Assembly (NCBI GenBank): GCA_031280235.1
Contig: JAITHA010000092.1
Span: 1-37,430, forward strand
Reading direction: 5' to 3'
DNA length: 37,430 bases
Source: Puniceicoccales bacterium
GTDB taxonomy: Bacteria > Verrucomicrobiota > Verrucomicrobiia > Opitutales > UBA953
Every line of letters begins with the position of its first letter. Position 1 is the stretch's first letter. A program made the translations under genes and the position numbers. Below, in pieces: positions 8,096 to 16,793 of this stretch. The notes below the pieces were generated by a model. The model saw nothing but the letters and a program-made list of their open reading frames with translations, made no database searches and was not told where the DNA came from.

Positions 8096-9301
8096 TTATT
8101 TTCGGGAAGAAAGGAAATAGTCGGGCGAGGTGCAATTGGCCATCAGCTCGCCGCTGATCACTGTGACCTTCTCCCTCTCGGTGTCAATGAGGGCGAGACG
8201 CGAGGAACGCCCCGCGATGCGCGTCGCCACCAAGTGGCGCCCATCAGCACACCAGGTCGGGTTCGCGTAGTTGCCGGCGGGCTTGGTCTTTACAGGGGAG
8301 ACTTTGCCAGTGTCTGTATCGACTATCGCGATGCCAAAGCTGCCGGAGTAATAGGTGAAAGCGATCTTCGCAGGATGGACGGGGTTCCAAGCGGGCTCGG
8401 TGGAGTAGCTGTAGTTCGTCTTTATGCGCTGGAGCGCACCACCGGGCAATTTGGCGACATGAATGCTCGGGCTGCCAGCCGCGCCGCTGGAAAGCGCGAG
8501 GCGTAAGCCATCTGCCGACCATGCCGGATCCGTCTCCACCCCTTTGGTGAAAATGACGCAGCGCGCATTGGCCCCATTCGCATCGGCAAGGTAGATGTCC
8601 ATGTCGCCGCGCGCAGACGAAGCGAACGCTATCTGCCCCGTGCGCGGGTTCGAGACAGCGCCAATGGTGGTGCCACGCGCGTTGACGACGACACCGCGTC
8701 TGCGCCCGTTGAGGGCGTTCACGGCGTAGATGTCGGTGAAGTTCTGGTTGGCGTACGTGGTGTAGAGTACCTCTGTACCGTCGTGCGTCCAGCGTGGCGC
8801 CAACGAGATGGAGCCATGCGTGGTGAGCGGGCGCACGGAGGCGAGAAAAAGATCACTGGCGTAAATTTCCTTTTTGCCCGTGCGATCGCTGGTAAAAGCG
8901 AGTTTCCCGGCAAAGAAGGGGCGCCTGCCCTCAACGCCCAGCATGGCATCGCAAGCGCGCAAGGTGGCCTCCTCAAGGTTCGCGCCAGAGAGGTCCCGCG
9001 TCACTTTCGTGCCACGTTTTGGCGCGTAACAGGTGGCGGACACCGTGGTGTCGTTTACCTTGGTAAGCGTCAGGGAGAGCGCAGCTTTGGCATCGACTGT
9101 GTAGTCGCCATGGGCGTTGAAAGCCTGCTTGGCGAGCGAGGCAATGGCAGGCGTGGAGGACTGCACGGAGATCCTTTCGGTAGGAAGCTTGCCGTCGATT
9201 GTTTCGGCTTGGGCAGAGGCGGGCGAAAGGGCAGCGGGCAACAAAAGCATGGCGGCAAAAGCGGCGGCGCGGAAAGAGGCGTTGTTTTTCAGAAAGCGCA
9301 T
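8096..9301 (-). CDS. TolB-like beta-propeller periplasmic protein
   Basis: This 401-residue protein has a signal peptide (MRFLKNNASFRAAAFAAMLLLPAALSPASAQA) and an N-terminal TolB-like mixed domain up to about residue 125. It is followed by repeated PD40/WD40-like blades: GKLAFTSDRTGKKEIYASDL, LAPRWTHDGTEVLYTTY, IAFASSARGDMDIYLAD, DPAWSADGLRLALSS and EPAWNPVHPAKIAFTYY. The architecture and length match TolB of the Tol-Pal envelope-integrity system. The usual tolQ-tolR-tolA-pal neighbours are absent, and the exbB/exbD pair lies 20 kb away, so I leave the symbol blank. It is the first gene of a three-gene minus-strand cluster. It could be genuine TolB or a TolB-like paralogue. Confidence 0.82.
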   Translation of the reverse strand: MRFLKNNASFRAAAFAAMLLLPAALSPASAQAETIDGKLPTERISVQSSTPAIASLAKQAFNAHGDYTVDAKAALSLTLTKVNDTTVSATCYAPKRGTKVTRDLSGANLEEATLRACDAMLGVEGRRPFFAGKLAFTSDRTGKKEIYASDLFLASVRPLTTHGSISLAPRWTHDGTEVLYTTYANQNFTDIYAVNALNGRRRGVVVNARGTTIGAVSNPRTGQIAFASSARGDMDIYLADANGANARCVIFTKGVETDPAWSADGLRLALSSGAAGSPSIHVAKLPGGALQRIKTNYSYSTEPAWNPVHPAKIAFTYYSGSFGIAIVDTDTGKVSPVKTKPAGNYANPTWCADGRHLVATRIAGRSSRLALIDTEREKVTVISGELMANCTSPDYFLSSRK

Positions 9302-9364
9302 GGACTTGAAGAGAGGGAAGAATCTTGAGAAATAAAAGCAGCTGGGCTTGCAATGTTTAAGCGG

Positions 9365-10237
9365 TCACGCCGTGAAAAAAGCACGAATATCTGGGATGAG
9401 GGTCTCGGCGGCGTCTTCCAACAGATAGTGGCCAGCCTTGGCCTGGTAGCGCAGACACGCTTCGGGGAAACGCCTTGTCCATTGCTCAAAAAAATGGTCG
9501 TCGAAGCAAAAATCCTGCCCGCCCCAAGCGATGAGCATCGGCTTGCCGCGCAATGTGCCCAGGCCACTCTCCACAGCGCTCAACGTTGCACGGCTCGGGT
9601 GGTCGCTCTCCAAGGGGATGTCCTGCACAAAGCGGGCCACGGCGGCACGGTTTTTCCATGAGCTGTAAGGCGCGAGGAAACCCTGACGCACAGTGGGGCT
9701 CAGGCGACGCCTCGTGGCCATGTGCGTGGCAGGCCAGGCGAAACCGTTCAGCCCTCGCACGATGAACTCTCCTAACGGAGGCTTGCGGCAGAGGGCAATG
9801 CGCCGAGGAATGCGATCGACATGGAAAGCCGCCGTGTTCGTCACGAGCAGCTTGCCTATTTTACCGGGCTGGCGCACGGCGACGCCGAAGCCAATCGCCC
9901 CACCCCAATCATGCACGCCCAAGTGAAAATGCCCAAGCCCGAGCGAGGCAATCAGCGCCTCGACGTGCGCGATGCGGTCGGCGAGGCGAAAGAAGCGGTC
10001 CGGCTTATCGGAGAGGCCCATGCCAAGATGGTCCGGCGCAATGCAACGAAACCCTTGCAAAGCAAGGGAGCGTATCAAGTCCCGCCAGAGAAAGGACCAC
10101 GTCGGGTTCCCATGCAAGAGGAGCACCACATCGCCGTCTCCACCCGTGTCCACATAGTGCAGCCTTCCCTCCGGCAGGTGAAGCCAGTGCGGGGCAAAGG
10201 GGTAACTGGTTCTCAGGTGCAAGGGCAAGACGTTCAT
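9365..10237 (-). CDS. oleB: OleB-type alpha/beta hydrolase (beta-lactone decarboxylase / haloalkane-dehalogenase superfamily)
   Basis: This is a 290-residue alpha/beta hydrolase. The start is the Met of MNVLPLHLRTSYPF; the 20 extra residues in the ORF track have no family counterpart. It has the oxyanion HGNPTW motif (residues 42-47), an aspartate rather than serine nucleophile in VHDWGG (D110), and a C-terminal catalytic His in AGHYLLEDAAE (about 270). The stretches NTAAFHVDRIPRRIALCRKP, FVQDIPLESDHPS and LIAWGGQDFCFDDHF are those I associate with OleB, which opens and decarboxylates a beta-lactone in long-chain olefin synthesis. OleA, OleC and OleD are not in the window; it lies alone 106 bp behind hemE. 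The exact substrate is therefore uncertain. Confidence 0.75.
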   Translation of the reverse strand: MNVLPLHLRTSYPFAPHWLHLPEGRLHYVDTGGDGDVVLLLHGNPTWSFLWRDLIRSLALQGFRCIAPDHLGMGLSDKPDRFFRLADRIAHVEALIASLGLGHFHLGVHDWGGAIGFGVAVRQPGKIGKLLVTNTAAFHVDRIPRRIALCRKPPLGEFIVRGLNGFAWPATHMATRRRLSPTVRQGFLAPYSSWKNRAAVARFVQDIPLESDHPSRATLSAVESGLGTLRGKPMLIAWGGQDFCFDDHFFEQWTRRFPEACLRYQAKAGHYLLEDAAETLIPDIRAFFTA

Positions 10238-10315
10238 GGCTATCGATTGAGGACTGGGGGGCGACCTTGCCCACATCTGTCTATCATGTCCACCCATTTA
10301 CGAAAGGCCGCGCGC

Positions 10316-10348
10316 CCTGAGGCACGGGCAACACGCTGTGCCCTCAGG
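10316..10348 (-). terminator. Hairpin at the 3' end of hemE
   Basis: CCTGAGGCAC and GTGCCCTCAGG form a 10 bp stem with one bulged base and a 12 nt loop. The hemE stop codon lies inside the right arm, and no U-run follows. It may be a Rho-independent-like end or an mRNA-stabilising hairpin between hemE and oleB. Confidence 0.4.
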
Positions 10349-11372
10349 CCTCGCCACGAACGGTCTGCACAAGCGCTTCCACGTTTTCGATCCTAGCACT
10401 CGGCTGGATGCCATGCCCCAAGTTGAAAATATGCCCAGCGCGGCCCTCCATGTCCGCCAGCACGGCCCGCACACCAGCACGCACGCGCCCGGGCGTAGTG
10501 TCCAGCAAGCCCGGTTCAAGGTTCCCCTGCACTGCCACGCGCCCGCCTGCATCCGCCTGCACAACCGATAGGGGGCGAGCCCAGTCCACACTGATGACGC
10601 GCGCGCCCGTCGCCGCCAGCGCCGAGGCATGGGCCGCCATTCCCTTGGCGAAAAGAATGACTGGGAAATCTCCCGGAAGAGCGGCAATCACACGGCGTAT
10701 CCAGCCCAGTGAAAGGCGCTGGTAATCGGCATCGCCGCACAACGCGCCCCAGCTGTCAAAAATCTGCACAGCATCCGCGCCATTTTCGATTTGCATGCGC
10801 AAATAGGCCGCCACGGCCTCCGTCAATTTCTCCATCAACGCCGAGAATAATGTGGGCTCCCTGTCCACCATCTCACGCAAACGCTCTGCCTGCCCGGGGC
10901 CGGCGCCCTCCACCATGTAGGCGGCCAACGTCCAGGGCGACCCCGCGAAACCGAGGAGCGCCGTCTGCCCGTCGAGCTCGGCACGGATCAAACGCAAGGC
11001 GCGCGCGACATAGTCGAGCCGTTCGCAAACGACCCCCGCTCCGGCAAGAGCAGCCACCTGCTCTGCCTGGCGCAGTGGGAAGTCCATGCGGATGCCACCA
11101 TCTTCGCAAAAATGATAGCCTTGGCCAAGAGCCTCAGGGATGACGAGGATGTCGCTGAAAAGAATGGCGGCATCAAACGCGAAGCGCTTGATGGGCTGGA
11201 GGGTCACCTCTGTGGCAAGCTCTGGCGTGCGTACAAGCGTCAGAAAATCATGCCGGGCTTTGAGCGCGCGATACTCCGGCAGGAAACGCCCCGCTTGGCG
11301 CATCAACCACACAGGCGGGCGGGCCAGAGGTTCACAGCGGCAGGCTGCCAGAAAACGTTCGCGTGCGTTCAT
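10344..11372 (-). CDS. hemE: Uroporphyrinogen decarboxylase
   Basis: This enzyme decarboxylates uroporphyrinogen III to coproporphyrinogen III in cytoplasmic haem synthesis. The 342-residue length is normal for the family. I start at MNARERFLAACRCEP, since the upstream 17 residues of the ORF overlap glyA. The N-terminal signature PPVWLMRQAGRFLPEYR is intact, followed by ILFSDILVIPEALGQGYHF and the LLGFAGSPWTLAAYMVEG segment. It is 23 bp downstream of glyA on the same strand, so the two are probably co-transcribed. No other haem gene is in the window. Confidence 0.95.
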   Translation of the reverse strand: MNARERFLAACRCEPLARPPVWLMRQAGRFLPEYRALKARHDFLTLVRTPELATEVTLQPIKRFAFDAAILFSDILVIPEALGQGYHFCEDGGIRMDFPLRQAEQVAALAGAGVVCERLDYVARALRLIRAELDGQTALLGFAGSPWTLAAYMVEGAGPGQAERLREMVDREPTLFSALMEKLTEAVAAYLRMQIENGADAVQIFDSWGALCGDADYQRLSLGWIRRVIAALPGDFPVILFAKGMAAHASALAATGARVISVDWARPLSVVQADAGGRVAVQGNLEPGLLDTTPGRVRAGVRAVLADMEGRAGHIFNLGHGIQPSARIENVEALVQTVRGEA

Positions 11373-11395
11373 GCGTAGGTACGCCAGGCGCAATC

Positions 11396-12655
11396 TCAGT
11401 ACGGCAACCGATGGCGAGAACAAAGCTCGACCACGTGCGCGCGCACGCGGACTAGGGTGGCCTCCAGGACGTCTGTGCCAACGGCGCCAAGCACCTCGTC
11501 AATGGCGGCGGCGACAATTTCCATATCCCCCTCTGTAAAGCCGCGTGACGTAAGGGCGGGTGAGCCGAGGCGAATGCCTGACGCCTGAAAGGGCGAGCGC
11601 GTCTCGAAAGGCACCGTGTTTTTGTTCGTGGTGATGTTAGCGCGGTCGAGCGTCTCCTGGGCGACCTTCCCAGTGAGTTCCGGGTATTTGGCCCGGAGGT
11701 CGATGAGCATGAGATGGTTGTCCGTGCCGCCGGTGGACAGCTTGTGCCCGCGCTTCACCAAGCCTGCGGCGAGCGCCGCTGCATTCTTCACCACTTGGCG
11801 TGCATAGTCCCGAAAACTGGACTTGAGGCATTCTCCGAAACACACCGCCTTGGCCGCGATGACGTGTTCCAGCGGGCCGCCTTGGGCACCAGGGAAAACT
11901 GCGGAGTCAACTGCCTTGGCGTGCTCAGTCCGGCAGAGAATCAAGCCGCCACGGGGGCCGCGCAAAGTCTTGTGCGTCGTCGTCGTCACAAAGTCAGCCA
12001 CAGGCACCGGGGAGGGATGCTCGCCCGCTGCAACGAGCCCCGCGATGTGCGCGATGTCGGCAAAAAGATAAGCGCCCACATCGCGGGCGATTTGCGCCAT
12101 GCGCTCGAAATGGATGATGCGCGGATAAGCGCTGGCCCCCACTGTTATCATGCGCGGACGTTCGCGCCCGGCCACTGCCGCCAGCTCATCATAGTCGATC
12201 AAGCCGCTATCTTCGCGAACTCCGTACTGAACGAAGCGGTAGAGCTTGCCCGAGAAATTGGCCGGGTTGCCGTGCGTGAGATGCCCGCCATGCGCGAGGT
12301 TCATGCCGAGGATTTTATCTCCAGGCTGGAGCACGGAGGCATAGACGGCGAGGTTCGCTTGGGCGCCGGAGTGCGGTTGCACATTGGCGTGGTCGGCCCC
12401 GAAAAGCTTCTTGGCCCGGTCTATCGCAAGCTGCTCCACAACGTCCACATGCTCGCACCCGCCATACCAACGCTTGCCCGGGTAGCCTTCGGCGTACTTA
12501 TTGGTGAGCACGCTGCCCTGAGCTTCAAGCACCGCCGGGTAGGTGAAATTCTCCGAGGCGATAAGCTCCAGATGAGATTGCTGGCGTTCTTTCTCGGCTT
12601 GGATCGCCCGGGAAATATCCGGATCAAGCTCGGCAAGTTTGGTTTTTGTAAGCAT
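11396..12655 (-). CDS. glyA: Serine hydroxymethyltransferase
   Basis: This PLP enzyme interconverts serine plus tetrahydrofolate with glycine plus methylene-tetrahydrofolate. The 419-residue product from [18 protein letters not shown] has the expected length; the 38 upstream codons in the ORF track are rejected because SHMT proteins begin close to this point. It shows [11 protein letters not shown] near the N-terminus, [19 protein letters not shown], and the PLP-lysine segment [14 protein letters not shown]. It leads a glyA-hemE unit and is divergent from the SDR gene across 117 bp. Together with serA at 28.2 kb it supplies one-carbon units. Confidence 0.96.
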   Translation of the reverse strand: MLTKTKLAELDPDISRAIQAEKERQQSHLELIASENFTYPAVLEAQGSVLTNKYAEGYPGKRWYGGCEHVDVVEQLAIDRAKKLFGADHANVQPHSGAQANLAVYASVLQPGDKILGMNLAHGGHLTHGNPANFSGKLYRFVQYGVREDSGLIDYDELAAVAGRERPRMITVGASAYPRIIHFERMAQIARDVGAYLFADIAHIAGLVAAGEHPSPVPVADFVTTTTHKTLRGPRGGLILCRTEHAKAVDSAVFPGAQGGPLEHVIAAKAVCFGECLKSSFRDYARQVVKNAAALAAGLVKRGHKLSTGGTDNHLMLIDLRAKYPELTGKVAQETLDRANITTNKNTVPFETRSPFQASGIRLGSPALTSRGFTEGDMEIVAAAIDEVLGAVGTDVLEATLVRVRAHVVELCSRHRLPY

Positions 12656-12772
12656 CTGTGGTAAGGCGAAGCAAAGACACCGCGTTCTACGCGCCAGGCT
12701 ACAAATGGGAAGGAGAAATACCTCTAGAAAAATAGGGTTTAACACACAGACGGCCTGTCTCAAAGTCACCCG

Positions 12773-13564
12773 ATGTTTCCCTATAAAGAAGCCCTTGTCA
12801 CCGGAGCCAGCCGCGGATTGGGCAAAGCGTTCGCCAATGCCCTACTGGCCCAAGGAGTCACCGTCTGGGGGACAAGCCGCGACGGGCAACGCCTGCCCGT
12901 GGGAGTCCAACCTCTTAGCCTCGATCTGTCCTCACCGGAATCTCTCACCGCATGCATCGCCCAACTGCGAGAAAATGCACCAGAGATCGACCTGATAATC
13001 AACAACGCAGGGGGGGGCGTATTTTGCCCATTCTCCATCTTCCCCGCCGAATCCCTCGACAGCCAGTGGCAAACACTGCTCGCTGCCCCTATCTCCCTCT
13101 GCCGTGAGTTCTATCCCCTTTTCGCGAGGCGATGCCACGGGGCCATCGTTAATGTCACCTCTCTCGCAGGCACCTTCCCCATCCCTTGCATGAGCGCCTA
13201 CTCTGCCGCCAAGGCTGGGCTGGGCGCGTTTACGCGCACGCTCATGCTGGAGGCCGCCGGAACGGGTGTCGCGGTCATCGACCTCCAGCCGGGCGACTAC
13301 GCCACAGATTTCAACGCCTCTCTGAACCAGCCGGAACACAACGCCAGCCCGTGGAGCAAGCGCGTCTGGCAGTGCTGCGAGGAGCACGTCAAGAACGCCC
13401 CGTCCGCCGAGCACGCCGCGCGCAAGCTCCTGCGCGCCCTGCAGCACCAACGCTCCCGGGTGCTCATCACGGGGAGTTTCTTCCAAGCCACGCTGGGACC
13501 TCTCATGGCCCGCCTCCTTCCGGAATGGGCCGTGCGCTGGTATCTAAGGCAATACTACACCTAG
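12773..13564 (+). CDS. Short-chain dehydrogenase/reductase (SDR)
   Basis: This is a 263-residue classical SDR. It has the nucleotide-binding TGASRGLG at residues ~10-17, the NNAGGG motif near residue 78, the catalytic Ser region (IVNVTSLAG) and the YSAAK active site. The C-terminal extension ([14 protein letters not shown]) is more hydrophobic than usual and may associate with membrane or lipid. It lies 4 bp upstream of a GT4 glycosyltransferase and is probably co-transcribed with it. The substrate cannot be inferred. It is too short and of the wrong subtype for OleD. There is no Shine-Dalgarno. Confidence 0.85.
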   Translation: MFPYKEALVTGASRGLGKAFANALLAQGVTVWGTSRDGQRLPVGVQPLSLDLSSPESLTACIAQLRENAPEIDLIINNAGGGVFCPFSIFPAESLDSQWQTLLAAPISLCREFYPLFARRCHGAIVNVTSLAGTFPIPCMSAYSAAKAGLGAFTRTLMLEAAGTGVAVIDLQPGDYATDFNASLNQPEHNASPWSKRVWQCCEEHVKNAPSAEHAARKLLRALQHQRSRVLITGSFFQATLGPLMARLLPEWAVRWYLRQYYT

Positions 13565-13568
13565 CTCC

Positions 13569-14633
13569 ATGCGCATCCTCATCCTGCAGGATTTTCTGAG
13601 AAACGGCGGCACAGAGCGCCAAACGCTCCTACTTGCGGGTGACTTCGCCAACGCGGGGCACACCGTGTCCCTGCTCACCTTTCGCCCCGGGGGATGCCTC
13701 GCCAGAAGCCTGCCGCGGCGTGTGCACCACCACCCCCTCCAACCGTTTGACACCGGGCTGGACTGGCTGGCCCTGGGGCTGCGGCGCGCCCTGCTCCGCG
13801 CCGCACCAGCCATCGTGCTGTGCATGGGGCGCATGGCAAACTGCCACGGCTGGCGTATCCAGCGCTGGCTCCCGGGCACACCCGTCATCAGCACCATGCG
13901 CACGGGAAAATCTCTCCCTTGGCTTTACCGGAAAACGCTGCGCGAAACACGCCACACCATCGCCAACAGCCACGAGGCCGCACGCACCCTCAAGACGCAA
14001 TACGGCATACCCCAGGGGAAAATCTCTGTGATCCACAACGCCGTGGTGTTCGCGCCCACGAGCCCCCACACGCCCACAAACACCCCACGGCCAAACGGCC
14101 CGGCCATGCTCTGCACTGCCATGTTCCGCCCGGAGAAAAACCAGCGCGAGCTTATCGAAATCGCCGCACAATTGCCGCGTGACAAGGCATGGCAGCTCTG
14201 GCTCGTGGGTGACGGTCCGGCCCGCCCGGCCTGCGAACACCTCGCCCGAGAAAGCGGTATCGCCGGGCGTGTGGTCTTCCTCGGCTTCCAAGAAGACCCG
14301 GGCGCGTTCTACCTTGCAGCCGACTTGGCCGTGCTGGCTTCCCGCTACGAATCACTGCCAAACTTCCTCATCGAGGCCCACACCCACGGCCTGCCCTCGC
14401 TCGCCTACGCAGCGGGTGGCGTCGCCGAATGCGGCGGCATGGTCGTCCCGCAAGGCGACCAAAAGGCCTTCCGCCAACTCCTCGAAAGATTGCTCTTCGA
14501 CCCTGCGTACCGTGCAGAGTGCGCCGCGTCCGCCAAGGCAGGCGCGCAGCAATTTTCCCGGGAGAGACAACTCGAAGATTACACGCGCCTGTTCGCGCGC
14601 CTCACCGGGGCGCAGTCACCCAAGCCGGGCTGA
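13569..14633 (+). CDS. GT4-family glycosyltransferase
   Basis: This is a 354-residue GT-B fold glycosyltransferase. The N-terminal Rossmann half begins MRILILQDFLRNGGTERQ, with the GGTERQ donor/acceptor loop typical of family 4. The C-terminal half carries LCTAMFRPEKNQRELIEIA, LWLVGDGPARPACE and the nucleotide-sugar EX7E segment (ESLPNFLIEAHTHGLPSLAY). It probably transfers a sugar to a lipid or polysaccharide at the cytoplasmic face of the membrane; donor and acceptor are unknown. The gene starts 4 bp after the SDR stop. No other polysaccharide genes are adjacent, so a whole capsule or O-antigen locus is not supported. Confidence 0.85.
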   Translation: MRILILQDFLRNGGTERQTLLLAGDFANAGHTVSLLTFRPGGCLARSLPRRVHHHPLQPFDTGLDWLALGLRRALLRAAPAIVLCMGRMANCHGWRIQRWLPGTPVISTMRTGKSLPWLYRKTLRETRHTIANSHEAARTLKTQYGIPQGKISVIHNAVVFAPTSPHTPTNTPRPNGPAMLCTAMFRPEKNQRELIEIAAQLPRDKAWQLWLVGDGPARPACEHLARESGIAGRVVFLGFQEDPGAFYLAADLAVLASRYESLPNFLIEAHTHGLPSLAYAAGGVAECGGMVVPQGDQKAFRQLLERLLFDPAYRAECAASAKAGAQQFSRERQLEDYTRLFARLTGAQSPKPG

Positions 14634-14714
14634 GCAACCCCGCCCCGCAGCCAATTCGTGTTTGCCGTTCCGCAGTGTTTGCCGCTACACGGGGCACCCT
14701 TTATTTTTTAAGTA

Positions 14715-16301
14715 ATGCCCATCTTCCTGGCTTTTGCAGACACGACAGTGAAAACAGCGTCACCACCGACCTGGAGCGAGTGGGCGGCGCTGGCCCCGGA
14801 ATTGGGCGTGGCCGCGCTGGCCTTACTCGTGCTGGCCTTGGAAATCCTACCCTTCGGGCCCTGGCGCCGTCTGGCCCCTGCCGCAGTATGCATCGGGCTT
14901 GTCGGCATCGGCGCAGGCGTCGTGGTATCCTGGAAGCGCGTCGGAGAAGCCGGGCCGCAGCTACTGTTCAACGGCTTGATTGCGCAGGGGAAGTTTTTCC
15001 ACACCGCCACACCGCGCTTGTTTTTTCTGGCAGCAGCGTTGCTTGCGCTCTGGCTCGTCTGGCGCCCAAGACCGCAGGCGGCGAGCCAGAGCGGCGAATT
15101 TGCCCATCTCGTGCTCGTCGTGACGGTGGCGCTGATGCTCCTCGTGCAGAGCGCCCATTTCGCGATGCTCTTTGTTGCCCTGGAGACGGTCGCCGTCGGT
15201 CTCTATGTACTTGTGGCATTCAACCGCGAGAATGCGCTCTCGCTTGAAGCCGGGGCCAAGTACCTTGTCCTCGGCGGGCTTGGGTCGGCACTGATGCTCT
15301 TCGGCATCGCACTGCTCTGCGGCGTCGCAGGATCCCCCCTGCTGGCAGGCGGCAACGCCGGGCTTGACTCACTGGACTTCACCCACATAGGCACTTTTCT
15401 CGCGGCGAACAGCACGAACCCACTGGCGCTTGCAGGCATCGGCTTGGTGCTGGTCGGCGTGGCCTTTAAGATCGGCATGTTCCCTTTCCAAATCTGGGTT
15501 CCGGATGTTTACCAAGGCGCGCCAACGCCCACCGTGGCCTTTCTCGCCGTCGCCTCAAAAGCAGCTGGGACGCTCGCCCTGTTCATCCTCCTCCGCGGGC
15601 CCTTTGCACCCATGGTGCTAGCACCATCCGGGCAGACGGGCGCACTTCATGCGCTGGTGGCCTTGATGGCGGGCGCCACGCTCGTCTTCAGCAATCTGAG
15701 CGCGCTGGGACAGACAAATGTGAAACGACTCATGGGCCTCTCCGGCGTGTCACATGCAGGCTTCCTCGTCATGGGCGTCCTATCGGCGCAGCACAAGGAC
15801 GCCACCCTCGCCCTGCCAGCAATCGCCGTCTATCTGACCGCCTATCTGGCAGGCGTGTTCACCACCCTCGGCGTAGTCACCGAAATGACCCACTCGCAAG
15901 ACGACGGCGAAGACGATTCGGCGACACAGGAAATCTCTGACTACCAACTCCTCTCCTCGCGCAATCCATTTCTGGCCGGAATGCTCGGCATCGGTGTCGG
16001 CTCGCTGGCAGGGATTCCGCCATCGCTGGGCTTTATCGCTAAATTCCTGATAATCACAGCTGCATTTCAGGCAGGCCTGTGGACGCTAGCCGCGCTCGCT
16101 CTGCTGTGCGTCTGCGCAGGCGTCTATTACTATTTTTCGTGGATTCGCGAAGCATTCCAGCATGTCTGGATCTCCGAAGAACGCCGCGCCGAGCTGTCCA
16201 AACCCATCCACGTGCCACCTCATTCCAAAATCGTGCTCTGGCTGCTGGCACTCACCCTCCTAACCGGAGGCGTCGCCCAAGGCCTGCTCCTGACACTGTA
16301 A
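14715..16301 (+). CDS. nuoN: NADH-quinone oxidoreductase subunit N
   Basis: This is an antiporter-like proton-pumping subunit of respiratory complex I in the inner membrane. The 528 residues contain about 14 hydrophobic helices. The conserved Glu is in MLFVALETVAVGLYVLVAF, and the broken-helix Lys region is VGVAFKIGMFPFQIWVPDVY followed by QGAPTPTVAFLAVASKAAG. The N-terminal stretch (MPIFLAFADTTVKTASPP) precedes the first helix and has no better start. The gene stands alone: nuoM is 17 kb away and nuoH lies 1.4 kb away on the other strand, so this genome does not keep nuoHLMN together here. Confidence 0.94.
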   Translation: MPIFLAFADTTVKTASPPTWSEWAALAPELGVAALALLVLALEILPFGPWRRLAPAAVCIGLVGIGAGVVVSWKRVGEAGPQLLFNGLIAQGKFFHTATPRLFFLAAALLALWLVWRPRPQAASQSGEFAHLVLVVTVALMLLVQSAHFAMLFVALETVAVGLYVLVAFNRENALSLEAGAKYLVLGGLGSALMLFGIALLCGVAGSPLLAGGNAGLDSLDFTHIGTFLAANSTNPLALAGIGLVLVGVAFKIGMFPFQIWVPDVYQGAPTPTVAFLAVASKAAGTLALFILLRGPFAPMVLAPSGQTGALHALVALMAGATLVFSNLSALGQTNVKRLMGLSGVSHAGFLVMGVLSAQHKDATLALPAIAVYLTAYLAGVFTTLGVVTEMTHSQDDGEDDSATQEISDYQLLSSRNPFLAGMLGIGVGSLAGIPPSLGFIAKFLIITAAFQAGLWTLAALALLCVCAGVYYYFSWIREAFQHVWISEERRAELSKPIHVPPHSKIVLWLLALTLLTGGVAQGLLLTL

Positions 16302-16574
16302 AGCAGTCGGCCGAATTCCTGCAGGTCCCGACAGAAGCATTTGCATGCCCAGATGTCTACCTCCTTCTCGGCTTCTTGGCAACGCCCATTCCCCAACACG
16401 TCTAATGAATTCAACGCGCTGTTCCGGCCACTGGTAATCGTGCTCGCCGATGATGAGCACGCTCTCAGCGTCCACGCGCCAGACTTCAACAAAACCCGCC
16501 GCGTTGCGTCCGTTGGCGTTGTTGCCGCCAGCTTCGATAAAATCAAAATACGCGCCGATTGTAGGACTGCACAC
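16302..16574 (-). pseudogene. Decayed ORF of unknown family downstream of tRNA-Gly
   Basis: On the minus strand, one frame reads VCSPTIGAYFDFIEAGGNNA and continues through GFVEVWRVDAESVLIIGEHD to WPEQRVEFIRR with host-like codons (GGC, AAC, CGC, GTG). After this point codon quality drops in that frame and rises in the next one (LDVLGNGRCQEAEKEVDIWACKC). This suggests a coding sequence interrupted by a frameshift. A GTG at 16572-16574 is the only reasonable start. It lies between tRNA-Gly and the 3' end of nuoN, which it would overlap if it ran on. I do not recognise the family. It may instead be a non-coding stretch with a chance open frame. Confidence 0.35.
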
Positions 16575-16622
16575 GCCCGCCGTGGCAAGGCTGCTCAAGC
16601 GAGAACAGCATGCAACAACGCA

Positions 16623-16645
16623 GCTCGGTGTTCGCGGGCTTTTTT
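16623..16645 (+). terminator. Intrinsic terminator (plus strand)
   Basis: GCTCG-GTGTTCG-CGGGC forms a 5 bp stem (one G-T pair) and is followed directly by six T residues. It is oriented to stop plus-strand transcription coming from nuoN before it runs antisense through tRNA-Gly. Confidence 0.5.
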
Positions 16646-16659
16646 GGGCTGTTTTAACT

Positions 16660-16734
16660 TGGTGCGGGTGGGGGGAATCGAACCCCCGTCTCAAGCTTGG
16701 GAAGCTCACATAATAGCCATTATACTACACCCGC
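16660..16734 (-). tRNA. tRNA-Gly (anticodon CCC)
   Basis: The reverse complement folds as a complete cloverleaf. The acceptor GCGGGTG pairs with CACCCGC; the anticodon arm has the loop TTCCCAA (anticodon CCC, reading GGG); the T arm is GGGGG-TTCGATT-CCCCC. The discriminator is A and the CCA end is encoded. It is the isoacceptor for the GGG codon. Confidence 0.95.
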
Positions 16735-16793
16735 TGAAAGCAGGGGCTTACGGTGTCGAGGGTTGGTGCTAAGGCAAGTTTTTTGTGGTATTT

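Noticed and set aside
12932-14291. Minus-strand ORFs opposite the SDR and glycosyltransferase (184 and 220 aa)
   Set aside because: The plus-strand genes carry full family motifs; these are shadows.
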